From a virus, in the IMG/VR virus record IMGVR_UViG_3300027747_004319, positions 1 to 51,124 of that record: a DNA stretch of 51,124 nucleotides. One strand, written 5' to 3'. Shown here piece after piece: positions 1 through 9,011 of this stretch. Under the pieces are notes generated by a model. That model had not been told where the DNA came from. It did no database searches and saw nothing but the letters and a program-made list of their open reading frames with translations. The position numbers and the translations under genes are program-made. The number at the start of each line of letters is the position of its first letter. Position 1 is the first letter of the stretch.

Positions 1-342
1 GACTGTGGGTGTAGCAGTTGGTGTTGGTGTCTTGGTTGGTGTAGTTGTCGATGTTGGTGTATTTGTCGATGTTGGTGTATTTGTAAGTGTGACTGTGGGT
101 GTAGCAGTTGGTGTTGGTGTCTTGGTTGGTGTAGTTGTCGATGTTGGTGTTGGTGTCTTGGTTGGTGTAGTTGTCGATGTTGGTGTATTTGTCGATGTTG
201 GTGTATTTGTAAGTGTGACTGTGGGTGTAGCAGTTGGTGTTGGTGTATTTGTAAGTGTGACTGTGGGTGTAGCAGTTGGTGTTGGTGTCTTGGTTGGTGT
301 AGTTGTCGATGTTGGTGTGGCAGTTGGTGTTGGATAAGTAAA
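1..342 (-). repeat. Low-complexity array coding for Pro-Thr repeats
   Basis: The segment is built from shuffled 6-, 12- and 18-base units related to ttggtg, which on the minus strand encode PTPTATPT-type residues with Lys, Val, Ser and Asn substitutions. The repeats are imperfect, and the same longer block (ending in TVTLTNTPT in protein terms) recurs three times. Such arrays change length easily by slippage or recombination. Confidence 0.85.
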
Positions 343-1338
343 ACCTGGAAGTGTTTCAGTTAGAGTTGGAGTTGGAGTTGGAGTTGGAGTTGGAGTTGGA
401 CCCAAAACCTCTTCTACAAGATAGCTGCACCATGGACAATGAATGTTTCCTGGAAGGAATGCTCCCCCAACCTCTGCCAGGTGTTGTTCCACATATTCAA
501 ATGTTGCATCGCATACCTCTGCCGCCACTTCAAAAAAAACTATAGTATCTGTGTCGTACTGATAGCTCCAGTCAGGATTATAATCTGCTGTATATTTAAT
601 TATTTTTCCTAAAACATGAAGTGGAGGCTCCTGTCCACTTAATTGTTTTCTTGCACTACTTATTTTTAGTGAATCAGTTAATTTAATTACAAAACTATTG
701 ATCGATGACGAACACCTAACTTTAAAATATGCTACTTCTGGTGTTGTAGTGGGTGTTGTAGTGGGTGTTGTAGTGGGTGTTGTAGTGGGTGTTGTAGTGG
801 GTGTTTCTGTTGGTGTAGGAGTAGGTGTAGGCGTAGGAATCAAAGGAAATCCCAAATCATAGCCAACAGAATTACTTATAAATAAATATATTTTATCTTT
901 TTGTAAAATAGAGTTTATTAATATAGTTGGATTCCAAACAAGCAAAGATAAACCAGATTCAGACTCTTTATAAACTTCAGATATTTTGTTCTGGATTGTA
1001 GGATCCAAGTTATTTAAATTGAAATTTTCATCATTTCTATAAGTAATAAATTGATATTTCTTTGAAACATAACTAGTTTGATCTGCTATATATGTATTTA
1101 TATCTATGTTATATGAATAAAATCCAAAGGGTTGACTTATAATATAGTATGTTTTTCCATCAATTAAATAATTGAAATTTGATATTTGAGCGGGCTGCCA
1201 AGAAAGAATAGAAGAACCAAGATTAGATTCTGTTTTTATGTAAAGTATTTTGTTTTTAATCTCCTCTGGTAAAGAATTTAGATCGAAAATCTCCCCAGAA
1301 TAAGAAAAAAATTGATTTATTTTTGTTACAATCAACAT
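1..1338 (-). CDS. Tail adhesin with Thr-Pro linkers and a BP74-like domain (3' end outside window)
   Basis: The frame is open from an ATG at 1338 to the window edge (446 codons seen). Residues 1-165 form a globular head with two diverged copies of a motif (N-K-I-x(n)-Y-K/I-x-E-S followed by L-x-W-x-P). A Thr-Pro tract of about 35 residues follows. Residues about 203-308 resemble the BP74 N-terminal family: [50 protein letters not shown] and [10 protein letters not shown] appear in the order I remember for that family. After that come a TPTPTP stretch and a long PTxTPT array running off the edge. Its place beside the baseplate genes and the shared linker style suggest a tail fibre or adhesin. 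The role of BP74 here is unknown and the C-terminus is not visible. Confidence 0.8.
   Translation of the reverse strand, partial: MLIVTKINQFFSYSGEIFDLNSLPEEIKNKILYIKTESNLGSSILSWQPAQISNFNYLIDGKTYYIISQPFGFYSYNIDINTYIADQTSYVSKKYQFITYRNDENFNLNNLDPTIQNKISEVYKESESGLSLLVWNPTILINSILQKDKIYLFISNSVGYDLGFPLIPTPTPTPTPTETPTTTPTTTPTTTPTTTPTTTPEVAYFKVRCSSSINSFVIKLTDSLKISSARKQLSGQEPPLHVLGKIIKYTADYNPDWSYQYDTDTIVFFEVAAEVCDATFEYVEQHLAEVGGAFLPGNIHCPWCSYLVEEVLGPTPTPTPTPTPTLTETLPGFTYPTPTATPTSTTTPTKTPTPTATPTVTLTNTPTPTATPTVTLTNTPTSTNTPTSTTTPTKTPTPTSTTTPTKTPTPTATPTVTLTNTPTSTNTPTSTTTPTKTPTPTATPTV
741..800 (-). repeat. Five perfect 12-base repeats coding for Thr-Thr-Thr-Pro
   Basis: The unit gtgttgtagtgg (plus strand) occurs five times without mismatch and encodes a TTTP linker between the head and the BP74-like domain of the adhesin. 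A second short array, agttgg six times at 364-399, encodes the Pro-Thr stretch just after that domain. Confidence 0.9.
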
Positions 1339-1349
1339 ACACTCTCCAG

Positions 1350-3224
1350 CTAGGCGATGGTCACATTCCCAGAAGAAAATGTACCCGTATATTTTTTACC
1401 ATCATAAATTAAATCAAATGTATCTCCAACATAACCAGAAGGTATATTGGCTACTGCGATCTGAGAAGATTCCAAATAGATATGCATCACAGAAGGAATG
1501 CCTAAAGCTTCAATATAATTAAATATTAAAACGCATGGTTTTGTTAAACTTGTAATATTCATACCAGCCAACTCGCCAAAATAATAATTATTTAAAGAAT
1601 CATATTTTGTTAATAAATTTTTATTATAGTGAGATGTTGAGCTACTTATATTAAAATTACCATCTATAAGCGATCCACTATAGGTTACCCCATCTACTAT
1701 TAAAACAAACGGTTTGTTCAAGTAGCCACCACCTAAATAATCAATGCTAGCTACTGTACTGCCGTCAAATATTAAATTCATGGTGGCACCACTGCCAGTT
1801 GTCGATTCATTATATGCAATTCCAAGCACCATTCTATCACATACAACGGTAGCCCCGGTTTCGCGAGAATCTAAACAACCCCAAATAAAATGTCCTGGTA
1901 TCTGGCACTTTTCATCTGTTGGGGGAAAGTTTGCATCACAATTACCATATAAATAAGAAAGCTGGATTGCCTGAGTTATTGTTGGAGTGGGTCCAGGAGT
2001 TTCCGTGGGTGTAGCTGTTGGTGTTGCTGTAGCGGTTGGTGTAGCTGTTGGTCCAAGTGTCTTTGTTGGTGTAGCTGTTGGTCCAAGTGTCTTTGTTGGT
2101 GTTGCTGTTGGTCCAAGTGTCTTTGTTGGTGTTGCTGTTGGTCCAAGTGTCTTTGTTGGTGTTGCTGTTGGTCCAAGTGTCTTTGTTGGTGTAGCGGTTG
2201 GTCCAAGTGTCTTTGTTGGTGTTGCTGTTGGTCCAAGTGTCTTTGTTGGTGTAGCTGTTGGTCCAAGTGTCTTTGTTGGTGTTGCTGTTGGAGGATAAGT
2301 AAATCCTGGTGGAGTTGCTGTTACAGTAGGAGTAGGTGTGGCCGTCGGTGTTGCCGTGCCGGTTGGCGTAGCTGTTGGAGGATAAGTAAATCCTGGTGGA
2401 GTTGCTGTTACAGTAGGAGTGGGTGTTATCACCAACGTCCCAGTAACTACTTCAAAGTCCACAACTATTTTATCCGTAGTGTTTATTGAAGAAGATAAAG
2501 TGAAACTTCCTGAACTTGCATTTTCTGTGAAGCTAACTTTTTTCCAAGACGAGATAGTTATCAAACTATTATTGTCTGATACCACAGGATAATAAGAAGC
2601 ATTCTCCGATGCGCCAAGTATTCTTGATCCATTAATATACACTCGTAATGATCCTGGCTTAAATATATATTCAACATAGTACTTATTAGAATCAGATAAC
2701 ATCGGTGCTACTTGGTAGAAATGTTGATGATAATCAGTAGGTATCGCCAGATTCGCTCTTACTACGTTGTCATTCAGATCCCAGGTAACACCATTGGAAT
2801 TTTTAAATACTAAATTTCCATTATCGACAACACCCAAGCTAACATCATATTTATTTTTAAATTCCACAGTTAAGGCAGATGCTATTTTTAATCTTTCTTC
2901 ATCTGTCATTCTCACAAATCCACCACCATCTATATGGTCAGATATATGATGCATAGACAGGTCTACTGCATTCTTCTTCAGAGTCCCATCTTCGTTTAAA
3001 GAAACAGCCAGCCTGGCAAGAAGATCTCCGATATCCACACCTTGTGTTTGTAATATGGATATAAGATTGTTTACTTGTTGAGATATTATCTCGTCTCTTT
3101 TTGCCAGAGACCTTAGGGGTTTATTGTCGTATTCCCAATGATACGGATCCCCAGGCTGATAAAAAGGAGTGTTTTGGTTACTTAAATTTAAATGCTTAAA
3201 AGATTTCTCGTCGTTATTCTGCAT
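1350..3224 (-). CDS. Tail-fibre-like protein with eightfold Pro-Thr repeat
   Basis: 624 residues. The N-terminus ([18 protein letters not shown], then a segment on sequential indexing and [16 protein letters not shown]) is of a kind common at the start of phage tail-fibre and baseplate-attached proteins. A beta-rich region to about residue 260 follows, then a Thr-Pro linker with the decamer [10 protein letters not shown] eight times and the phrase PPGFTYPP twice. The C-terminal part has Cys residues and two related short units ([25 protein letters not shown] and a later [15 protein letters not shown]), suggesting a small duplicated beta domain. It follows the small tail gene at 3267-3740 in the same direction, and 11 bases separate it from the next adhesin. 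Virion attachment via the N-terminus and receptor binding via the C-terminus are inferred. Confidence 0.75.
   Translation of the reverse strand: MQNNDEKSFKHLNLSNQNTPFYQPGDPYHWEYDNKPLRSLAKRDEIISQQVNNLISILQTQGVDIGDLLARLAVSLNEDGTLKKNAVDLSMHHISDHIDGGGFVRMTDEERLKIASALTVEFKNKYDVSLGVVDNGNLVFKNSNGVTWDLNDNVVRANLAIPTDYHQHFYQVAPMLSDSNKYYVEYIFKPGSLRVYINGSRILGASENASYYPVVSDNNSLITISSWKKVSFTENASSGSFTLSSSINTTDKIVVDFEVVTGTLVITPTPTVTATPPGFTYPPTATPTGTATPTATPTPTVTATPPGFTYPPTATPTKTLGPTATPTKTLGPTATPTKTLGPTATPTKTLGPTATPTKTLGPTATPTKTLGPTATPTKTLGPTATPTKTLGPTATPTATATPTATPTETPGPTPTITQAIQLSYLYGNCDANFPPTDEKCQIPGHFIWGCLDSRETGATVVCDRMVLGIAYNESTTGSGATMNLIFDGSTVASIDYLGGGYLNKPFVLIVDGVTYSGSLIDGNFNISSSTSHYNKNLLTKYDSLNNYYFGELAGMNITSLTKPCVLIFNYIEALGIPSVMHIYLESSQIAVANIPSGYVGDTFDLIYDGKKYTGTFSSGNVTIA
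2041..2280 (-). repeat. Eight 30-base tandem repeats inside an adhesin gene
   Basis: Each unit encodes the decamer [10 protein letters not shown]. The copies differ only at synonymous positions (gtagctg, gttgctg or gtagcgg), so the peptide is perfectly repeated while the DNA has begun to drift. The period is exactly 30 bases through the whole block. Confidence 0.93.
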
Positions 3225-3266
3225 AGAGATATATATCGTCTACATATAAAAAATGGAGCCAGAAAA

Positions 3267-3740
3267 CTATAGAAAATTAATTCGCCAATTCCATGTTATC
3301 TGCATATTTTCAGTCTTGGTCAGGTCTGGAAATGTCACCATACTGTATAAATCTCCGCTATTCATTTCTAAAGCCATTTCACTTAAAACCCTTCCGTTTA
3401 TCTCTGAGTATTTTATAACGGATGTAAAAACAACCTGTGATGATATTGAAGGATCTATATTGGCTATTATAGGCTTGGATATTACTTTATTTCCAAACAA
3501 TGCGTTTCTACCTCCATCTACTATCTTTGGAGAAGAGTTCAATGTCCCTCCATCTCCAAATATCATTTTAGAAACATAAAAGGAGTAAATATCACCTACT
3601 TCGTTAGCCAAACTCATGGCTAATGCTTCTTTTCCTTTATTCAAAATTGTGTTTTTCATTGTATAAAAAACTTTATTTTTATTTAAATCTTCTATGCAAA
3701 CGTCAACAAAACCTTGAATTTTCTGACTTTCTTCTTTCAT
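3267..3740 (-). CDS. Conserved small phage tail protein
   Basis: 157 residues. Its start overlaps the stop of the preceding tail gene as ATGA, so the two are probably translationally coupled. The motifs MIFGDGGT, ISKPIIANID, VVFTSVIKY, MALEMNSGDLYSMVTFPDL and MQITWNWRINF match, from memory, a conserved protein found next to baseplate and fibre genes in many large myoviruses, whose function I cannot name. No signal peptide or membrane segment is visible. Its position between the gpI-like protein and the fibres suggests an adaptor or a short fibre component (inference). Confidence 0.7.
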   Translation of the reverse strand: MKEESQKIQGFVDVCIEDLNKNKVFYTMKNTILNKGKEALAMSLANEVGDIYSFYVSKMIFGDGGTLNSSPKIVDGGRNALFGNKVISKPIIANIDPSISSQVVFTSVIKYSEINGRVLSEMALEMNSGDLYSMVTFPDLTKTENMQITWNWRINFL

Positions 3741-6700
3741 ATTTCTCCCTTTTCTCTGAATCCTTCTAAAGTTGTTATTTCGAAGCTAATGCTTTCTTTT
3801 TGGGACATATAGTGATTGACACCAGAATTATCTGTTGGGCTGACGATTTCTTTTCCACTTCTGTCTACTGAAAACTGTGCTTGCGGCAAACTCAAATAAT
3901 CTTCATCAACAACGGCGTTAGTTTTCATGTACTTATAAATCTCCACTTCCATCTCAACGCCTTCTGTTCCAAAATTTTCAAAAAGACCAGCCAACCAGAT
4001 TGTTTTGCCATCTATCTCTGAAATAAAATAGTAATTATCCCCAGAATTCAAATTTATATATGGATCATCATAAACTTCTTTTACTAAAATCGAAAAATCT
4101 TCTTTAAAATTGTCAGAGATAGTCTTCACAGAAGAATCACTATTTTTACCATTAACTATACTTAAAGTTTGCTCAAGATTAGTAGGGCAATCTGCTTTCA
4201 GACCTACATAGGCAAAATATCCTTCAGAAGAAGGCAGCAATATCTGCCTATACTCTAGATTGGTTGAACCCAAGTTGCTTCCATTGTAAGTATCTATGTA
4301 TAAAATATCCTCATCCTCAGAATAACCCACTATTTTACACAAATAGTCATCGCCCCCAACAGTAAAGAATACATAGTTATTATTTCTATTTAAAATAGAC
4401 ATACCTTCTGTATTATTAAATTTGATTTTTGATCTATTTGAATGTCGAATATTACAAGTGCTGGTTGCGTTTTCATTATTAATTTCTACAGCATCTAAGT
4501 TTTTGTCTAAAATAGAGTATGTTTTGTTTAATAAGTTTCCCGTTATCAAATTATTATTGTTGCTTAACAATAATTTATTGTTTGGTAAAATTTCTATTAT
4601 GTCAAAATTATAGTAAGACCCACCTATATTGATTCTCACATAGCACCCAGCAGTTGGTAACGGCGTAGGCGTCGGTGTGTGCGATCTTGAGACGGTTGCT
4701 ATGTTTAAATCTTTGAAAGAAACACTGTTGTCTGAAAGTTCTACAATATCATCTTTTGTTACAAATTCTGTGTCGTAACTAAAGAGTTTATTATATAATT
4801 TAAAATTAAAAGGTGCCACGTTAAGTGGTTCCATCGCATCCGTGACAACAACGAAATTCCCAGATCGTGATACACGATACCCACCAGAATTTAATCCCGA
4901 TGTGACTTCTATATGACAATTTTCCGATATTGGTATGTCGGCAAGATTTAAATCACCACTAAATAAAACTACTTTTTCATTGTAAAAATTTAGTCTACCA
5001 GAGAACACTAGTTCTTTAGATGCCATGTCACTTCTTATTTTCAGCTGGTTCATTAATTTATTTCTATAAAACCATTGTTGTGTGGCGCCAGCTATAACCG
5101 ACTCTTGGCTTGTGTTTTCAATCAATACATCGTAGTCTTCAATTGGCGGCGTAACAAATTCGTTTTGCCCACCATATAGGTTTATAGTTTTTAATATTGA
5201 GTGAAAAGGAGTATTTTCTGCAATTATACTTTTAACTTCTGATATTCTATCATTCGATAAACTTTCTACTTCTAAGTCTATATCAAATTTTCCACTCCTG
5301 CAGTATGAGCAAGAATCTAAAAAGTCTTTATCTATGTCGCATGGATCTAAACTGTCTCTCATACTGCCATTATATTCATCCATGTTATAAACATTTTCAC
5401 TGTATGGAAACTCTGTTCTTATTTTGCCAAAAACTATGTTTTTAACAAAAGGATGCCTTTTAGTTAGTATTGAACTAACCATTGGATCACGCTCGGATAT
5501 AAGTCTAGTATTCCAGTTTTTCAAAGGGATGGTTAAAACACTCTGTCCATCAACAATAGTTTTTTCTTCCCTTTCATCTATGAGTTGAAGATTTTTTATA
5601 TAAGTATCAACAGATTCCTCTGATAAGGAGGGAATTTTAAAATAATATAAGAACCTTATAATATCTCCCGGAACTAATCCCACACTACTAGAAACTTGAG
5701 CAAAATATTCGCCATATTCATTTTCTATAATCTCGATATTGTGTGTGTCACCATTGGATATATCGACACTTATTGTTTCTGTGCTATTATTTTTTGTTAA
5801 ATATATTTCAAAGTAATCAGTAGTTAAAGAAGCTGGTTTTTTAGACAGTTTAAAAGTATTTGTTTCCAAAACAAAAAATGACTCTTGTGTGAAAAAAGGA
5901 GATGTTATTTGCCAAAAATTTTCCAAACTTATGAGCCGCATCCCAGCCTGTGAAAAACTATCCTTTAAAGATCCAATTGTTCCTTTCTTTTTATAAAGGG
6001 GAACTGCTTCTTTTATTTGTCTTCTCCATAATGTTGGATCTTGACTCTTTAATTTAACGTCGAGTGTATTGCTTAGGTAAGTTATCATATACTCACCCAC
6101 AGCGTTAGAATCTAGAAGATCTACAATTTGATTTCCGATATCTTCTAAAACAGTAAATCCTTCAGCAACAGAGCTGTTGAATTTTTGAATAACATCTGGT
6201 GATCGATCTGTGTCGGTAAGCATGATTTTGTACATTTCCGGCAAGTATCTGTCCAGAAGTGTTTCATATTTACCAGGAGTGGTGTGATGCGTAGGTGATG
6301 TCGTAGACAAAGCATTCGAAGATCTGAGATTAAATTTAATATTATCTGAAAATACACTGCTTGATACTTTTGGCATCCAGCTCCAACATATAAAATAATC
6401 TCCCTCTCTCATCCCTGTGGGATCCCATGTGTATTCAAAATGCCCAATAGAATCAGTCTTTTTTATCAAGCTATTCGCCAGATCCCCAGAGAACCATGCT
6501 GGGAATTCCGCAGTACCCACAGTTTTAACAGATATAACACCTTTGTAATAAAAGGTATCCGAATACACAGGATCGTTTGTAGATGTTTCACTAAACTTCA
6601 GAGAAGCCCCAGCTAAAGTTTTAGAGGCAGGATAAGAAAGTATTATTGATGTTTCATTTAAAACATACGAAATAGTAGTCCCTATCTTTATCCCATCTCC

Positions 6701-6982
6701 TTCAACCAACATTCCAACTTTTAAATTTGTATTATATGTGAGATTGCTTATTTTCCTTGAATCAGAGTTTAAATCTCCTGTTATAACTAACGAAGGATTT
6801 TGTTTTATTTCAAAATTATATTCTTTTTGTTCTGTGTCTCCAAAATCTCTTTCAACAAAGTATATCTTTACATTTTCAACTTTATATGGATCTATTAAAT
6901 TATTATTTTCATCTGTTATTTTTAAATTAAACAGAATGTTATCCGCAACAGATGGATTTTGATCTATTGTTAAAGTTTTCAT
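3737..6982 (-). CDS. Baseplate protein, P2 gpI-like tail protein with large C-terminal extension
   Basis: 1081 residues. Residues about 243-360 carry the tail-protein-I signature: LLDRYLPEMYKIML, then VAEGFTVLEDIGNQIVDLLD, YLSNTLDVKL, LWRRQIKEAVPLYKKKGTIG and LKDSFSQAGM. In P2-like phages this protein (I) follows W and J, which is the gene order here. P2 gpI itself is far shorter. The extra N-terminal beta domains (1-230) and long C-terminal half probably hold fibre-docking domains. A short PTPTPLPT linker near residue 770 marks a fusion point. The start overlaps the upstream stop as ATGA. Confidence 0.78.
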   Translation of the reverse strand: MKTLTIDQNPSVADNILFNLKITDENNNLIDPYKVENVKIYFVERDFGDTEQKEYNFEIKQNPSLVITGDLNSDSRKISNLTYNTNLKVGMLVEGDGIKIGTTISYVLNETSIILSYPASKTLAGASLKFSETSTNDPVYSDTFYYKGVISVKTVGTAEFPAWFSGDLANSLIKKTDSIGHFEYTWDPTGMREGDYFICWSWMPKVSSSVFSDNIKFNLRSSNALSTTSPTHHTTPGKYETLLDRYLPEMYKIMLTDTDRSPDVIQKFNSSVAEGFTVLEDIGNQIVDLLDSNAVGEYMITYLSNTLDVKLKSQDPTLWRRQIKEAVPLYKKKGTIGSLKDSFSQAGMRLISLENFWQITSPFFTQESFFVLETNTFKLSKKPASLTTDYFEIYLTKNNSTETISVDISNGDTHNIEIIENEYGEYFAQVSSSVGLVPGDIIRFLYYFKIPSLSEESVDTYIKNLQLIDEREEKTIVDGQSVLTIPLKNWNTRLISERDPMVSSILTKRHPFVKNIVFGKIRTEFPYSENVYNMDEYNGSMRDSLDPCDIDKDFLDSCSYCRSGKFDIDLEVESLSNDRISEVKSIIAENTPFHSILKTINLYGGQNEFVTPPIEDYDVLIENTSQESVIAGATQQWFYRNKLMNQLKIRSDMASKELVFSGRLNFYNEKVVLFSGDLNLADIPISENCHIEVTSGLNSGGYRVSRSGNFVVVTDAMEPLNVAPFNFKLYNKLFSYDTEFVTKDDIVELSDNSVSFKDLNIATVSRSHTPTPTPLPTAGCYVRINIGGSYYNFDIIEILPNNKLLLSNNNNLITGNLLNKTYSILDKNLDAVEINNENATSTCNIRHSNRSKIKFNNTEGMSILNRNNNYVFFTVGGDDYLCKIVGYSEDEDILYIDTYNGSNLGSTNLEYRQILLPSSEGYFAYVGLKADCPTNLEQTLSIVNGKNSDSSVKTISDNFKEDFSILVKEVYDDPYINLNSGDNYYFISEIDGKTIWLAGLFENFGTEGVEMEVEIYKYMKTNAVVDEDYLSLPQAQFSVDRSGKEIVSPTDNSGVNHYMSQKESISFEITTLEGFREKGEI

Positions 6983-8544
6983 TGAATTTGTTCGTACTGG
7001 AAGTTTAAGGTAATAATTCCCGGTCTAATTATTTCATTGAATTTAGGAGCAATAATTGAAACACCACCTGCTTCCATATCATTTTCATTTGTAAAAGAAA
7101 CCTCATAATGATCTGGCTCCTTTATATCAGCTAATTTTTTAATAACATCTACGTCTCTTATTGTTTTTCCATAATCCCAATTACTTAACAAAAATAGATC
7201 CAATAATCTTCTTGTAATTTTTTCTCTCATTTCATCTTCAAACTTTCTGTAGAGCCTATCTATAAAAATATCCACAGAAACATCAACCAACACTACTACG
7301 CCATCTCTTATGCAAACAAAATCCGTTATCATTTTATTTGCTTCTATATAAGTTTTAAGTTCGTCTTTAAGTTGATCGCTTGCTTTTTCTAAAGTTTGTT
7401 CATCTTGCTTTGCCAGAATATAAAGATCTACTATATTTGCTGAGCAACCATAATTTCTTAAAGAAGCAACAGATTTTCCAATTTGTCCTTGATAAGGACT
7501 TACGAATTGTTCAGATAATGTTTTATAATCCAGTCCTGTAACAGCTCTATTCTGAGTCCTAAGATATTGAGGAAGCTTTCTTCTTATATCATCTATTGTG
7601 TCGCCATTATACCCAAACTGCCCTTTGGTATAATTATTAAAAGTAACTGGAACGCTAATCTCATAATTAGGAGGGTTAATTATAGTTTGGGTACTAACAC
7701 TACCAGCAACAATATTACCTATGGATCCGCCGCCGGTCCTATACGTTACTGATACTTGAGATCCTTGCGAAGGCAAAAGCCCGGCTCTATTATTTCCAAA
7801 TATAATATAAGCAGTATAGGTAGAATCAAATTCAACTCTATACTCTCTTCTTGGTTGAGAATCTGTAAAATATTCTACTTCATTCCATCTAACTCCATCA
7901 ACTGAAACTCTAATAGAATCATATATTACAGGGAAGTAACCTAAAGCAACAGTTTGACCAACTTGACCCGTTCCATCTATAATATCGTTTCGAGTCACTC
8001 CTTCAAGACCAACAACGCTTGCATTAACAAAACTACCAGCAGGTATAATTATATCGTCATCAAGAACGGGATTATTATCGGCATCTGAAGGGAACAATTC
8101 TATTCTTATAATTCTATCCCCACTAACTGTTTCTATATCGAATGGTGTTGGTATAACTAAATCGAAATCTAATGCATTATTAATTGTTGCTGTCCAAAGA
8201 GATCTTGCGCTTATTGGTGGTTGGGGTTTAAAGCCAACCAATTTGGATAATCTGAATGCATTTTCTAATTCTGTTACTGTGTCTATGAATATTTCATTTG
8301 CAATTTGATCCATCTTGAAACTTAGAGTATCTGCTATAAATGCCCAGTTCTCTATGAGCATAATTGCAATCGAGGATTCTACAAAGTCGTTAAATTCCGT
8401 GGAGTATTTTTGTCTTATAAACTCCACCAACCTAGTCTTCATAGACCAGAAATCTTGGTTTGTATAATTTAAATTAAAAATATTAGGTTTTTTAATAGTT
8501 TGTGATTGTGCGTACGGCGTTATATCAAATGGACAGTTGCTCAT
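6979..8544 (-). CDS. Baseplate wedge protein, gp6/gpJ-like (Baseplate_J family)
   Basis: 521 residues. N-terminal motifs (NLNYTNQDFWSMKTRLVEFI, ENWAFIADTLSFKMDQIANE, ENAFRLSKLVGFKP) and the central segment (VTYRTGGGSIGNIVAGSV, then RAVTGLDYKTLSEQF and a C-terminal V-D-V-S-V-D-I-F strand) are typical of the gp6/gpJ wedge family that forms the ring around the hub. It lies between the gp25-like and gpI-like genes, as in P2 (W-J-I). T4 gp6 is longer and P2 J shorter. No clear Shine-Dalgarno site precedes the start; a CTATATT box lies at 8551-8557. Confidence 0.87.
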   Translation of the reverse strand: MSNCPFDITPYAQSQTIKKPNIFNLNYTNQDFWSMKTRLVEFIRQKYSTEFNDFVESSIAIMLIENWAFIADTLSFKMDQIANEIFIDTVTELENAFRLSKLVGFKPQPPISARSLWTATINNALDFDLVIPTPFDIETVSGDRIIRIELFPSDADNNPVLDDDIIIPAGSFVNASVVGLEGVTRNDIIDGTGQVGQTVALGYFPVIYDSIRVSVDGVRWNEVEYFTDSQPRREYRVEFDSTYTAYIIFGNNRAGLLPSQGSQVSVTYRTGGGSIGNIVAGSVSTQTIINPPNYEISVPVTFNNYTKGQFGYNGDTIDDIRRKLPQYLRTQNRAVTGLDYKTLSEQFVSPYQGQIGKSVASLRNYGCSANIVDLYILAKQDEQTLEKASDQLKDELKTYIEANKMITDFVCIRDGVVVLVDVSVDIFIDRLYRKFEDEMREKITRRLLDLFLLSNWDYGKTIRDVDVIKKLADIKEPDHYEVSFTNENDMEAGGVSIIAPKFNEIIRPGIITLNFQYEQIQ

Positions 8545-8567
8545 AATGTTAATATAGTTTTTAATTT

Positions 8568-8984
8568 TTAAGTTAGTGGAATCTGTAATCTTAATTCTTG
8601 CACCTCAGATATCTGTTCTGGGTCCACAAATGTTATTTTAATATACAAGATGTTATCTACGTCTTCTCTTGGATCCATTGGATTCAAGCTGCTATTCGGA
8701 GTTTCCCTGGAAACTTCTATCTGACTAACTGCTATTCTTGGCTCCCACGTAGATATTGCTTCTGCTATCATGTTTTGTGCCATAGTTTCCAGCGCTGCGT
8801 CGTTTTGTTCAAATATCAACCTCTTTAGAGGTGTTCCATAATCAGCAAGAAAAACGCGTTCTCCTGGATTTGTTAATAATAAAGATAACAAATCTGATTT
8901 TATTTGAGAGACTCCGCTCTGAGTTCTAAAAAATCCAAGTGGATTTTTTATTACAGGATATGGTAAACCAAGAAAATTAGCCAT
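8568..8984 (-). CDS. Baseplate wedge protein, gp25/gpW-like
   Basis: 138 residues, the usual size for the family. The signature NPGERVFLADYGTPLKRLIFE, then AISTWEPRIAVSQIEV and a closing beta strand, identifies the gp25-like (also GpW/TssE-like) fold, which joins sheath and baseplate in contractile injection machines. It sits between the spike and gp6-like genes, as in P2 and many large myoviruses. There is no Shine-Dalgarno site just upstream, but a CTTATATAG box lies at 8988-8996 on the coding strand. Confidence 0.9.
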   Translation of the reverse strand: MANFLGLPYPVIKNPLGFFRTQSGVSQIKSDLLSLLLTNPGERVFLADYGTPLKRLIFEQNDAALETMAQNMIAEAISTWEPRIAVSQIEVSRETPNSSLNPMDPREDVDNILYIKITFVDPEQISEVQELRLQIPLT

Positions 8985-9011
8985 ACACTATATAAGCTTA
9001 TATTTTTTTAT

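Noticed and set aside
5-337. Plus-strand open frame coding for Val-Gly repeats (also 1987-2298, 39782-40147, 43788-44207)
   Set aside because: Mirror image of the Pro-Thr arrays on the other strand; starts and ends inside the real adhesin genes and has no independent coding signal.
2041-2280. CRISPR-like regular 30-base repeats
   Set aside because: The repeats are contiguous with no spacers and encode a perfect decapeptide in frame with an adhesin.
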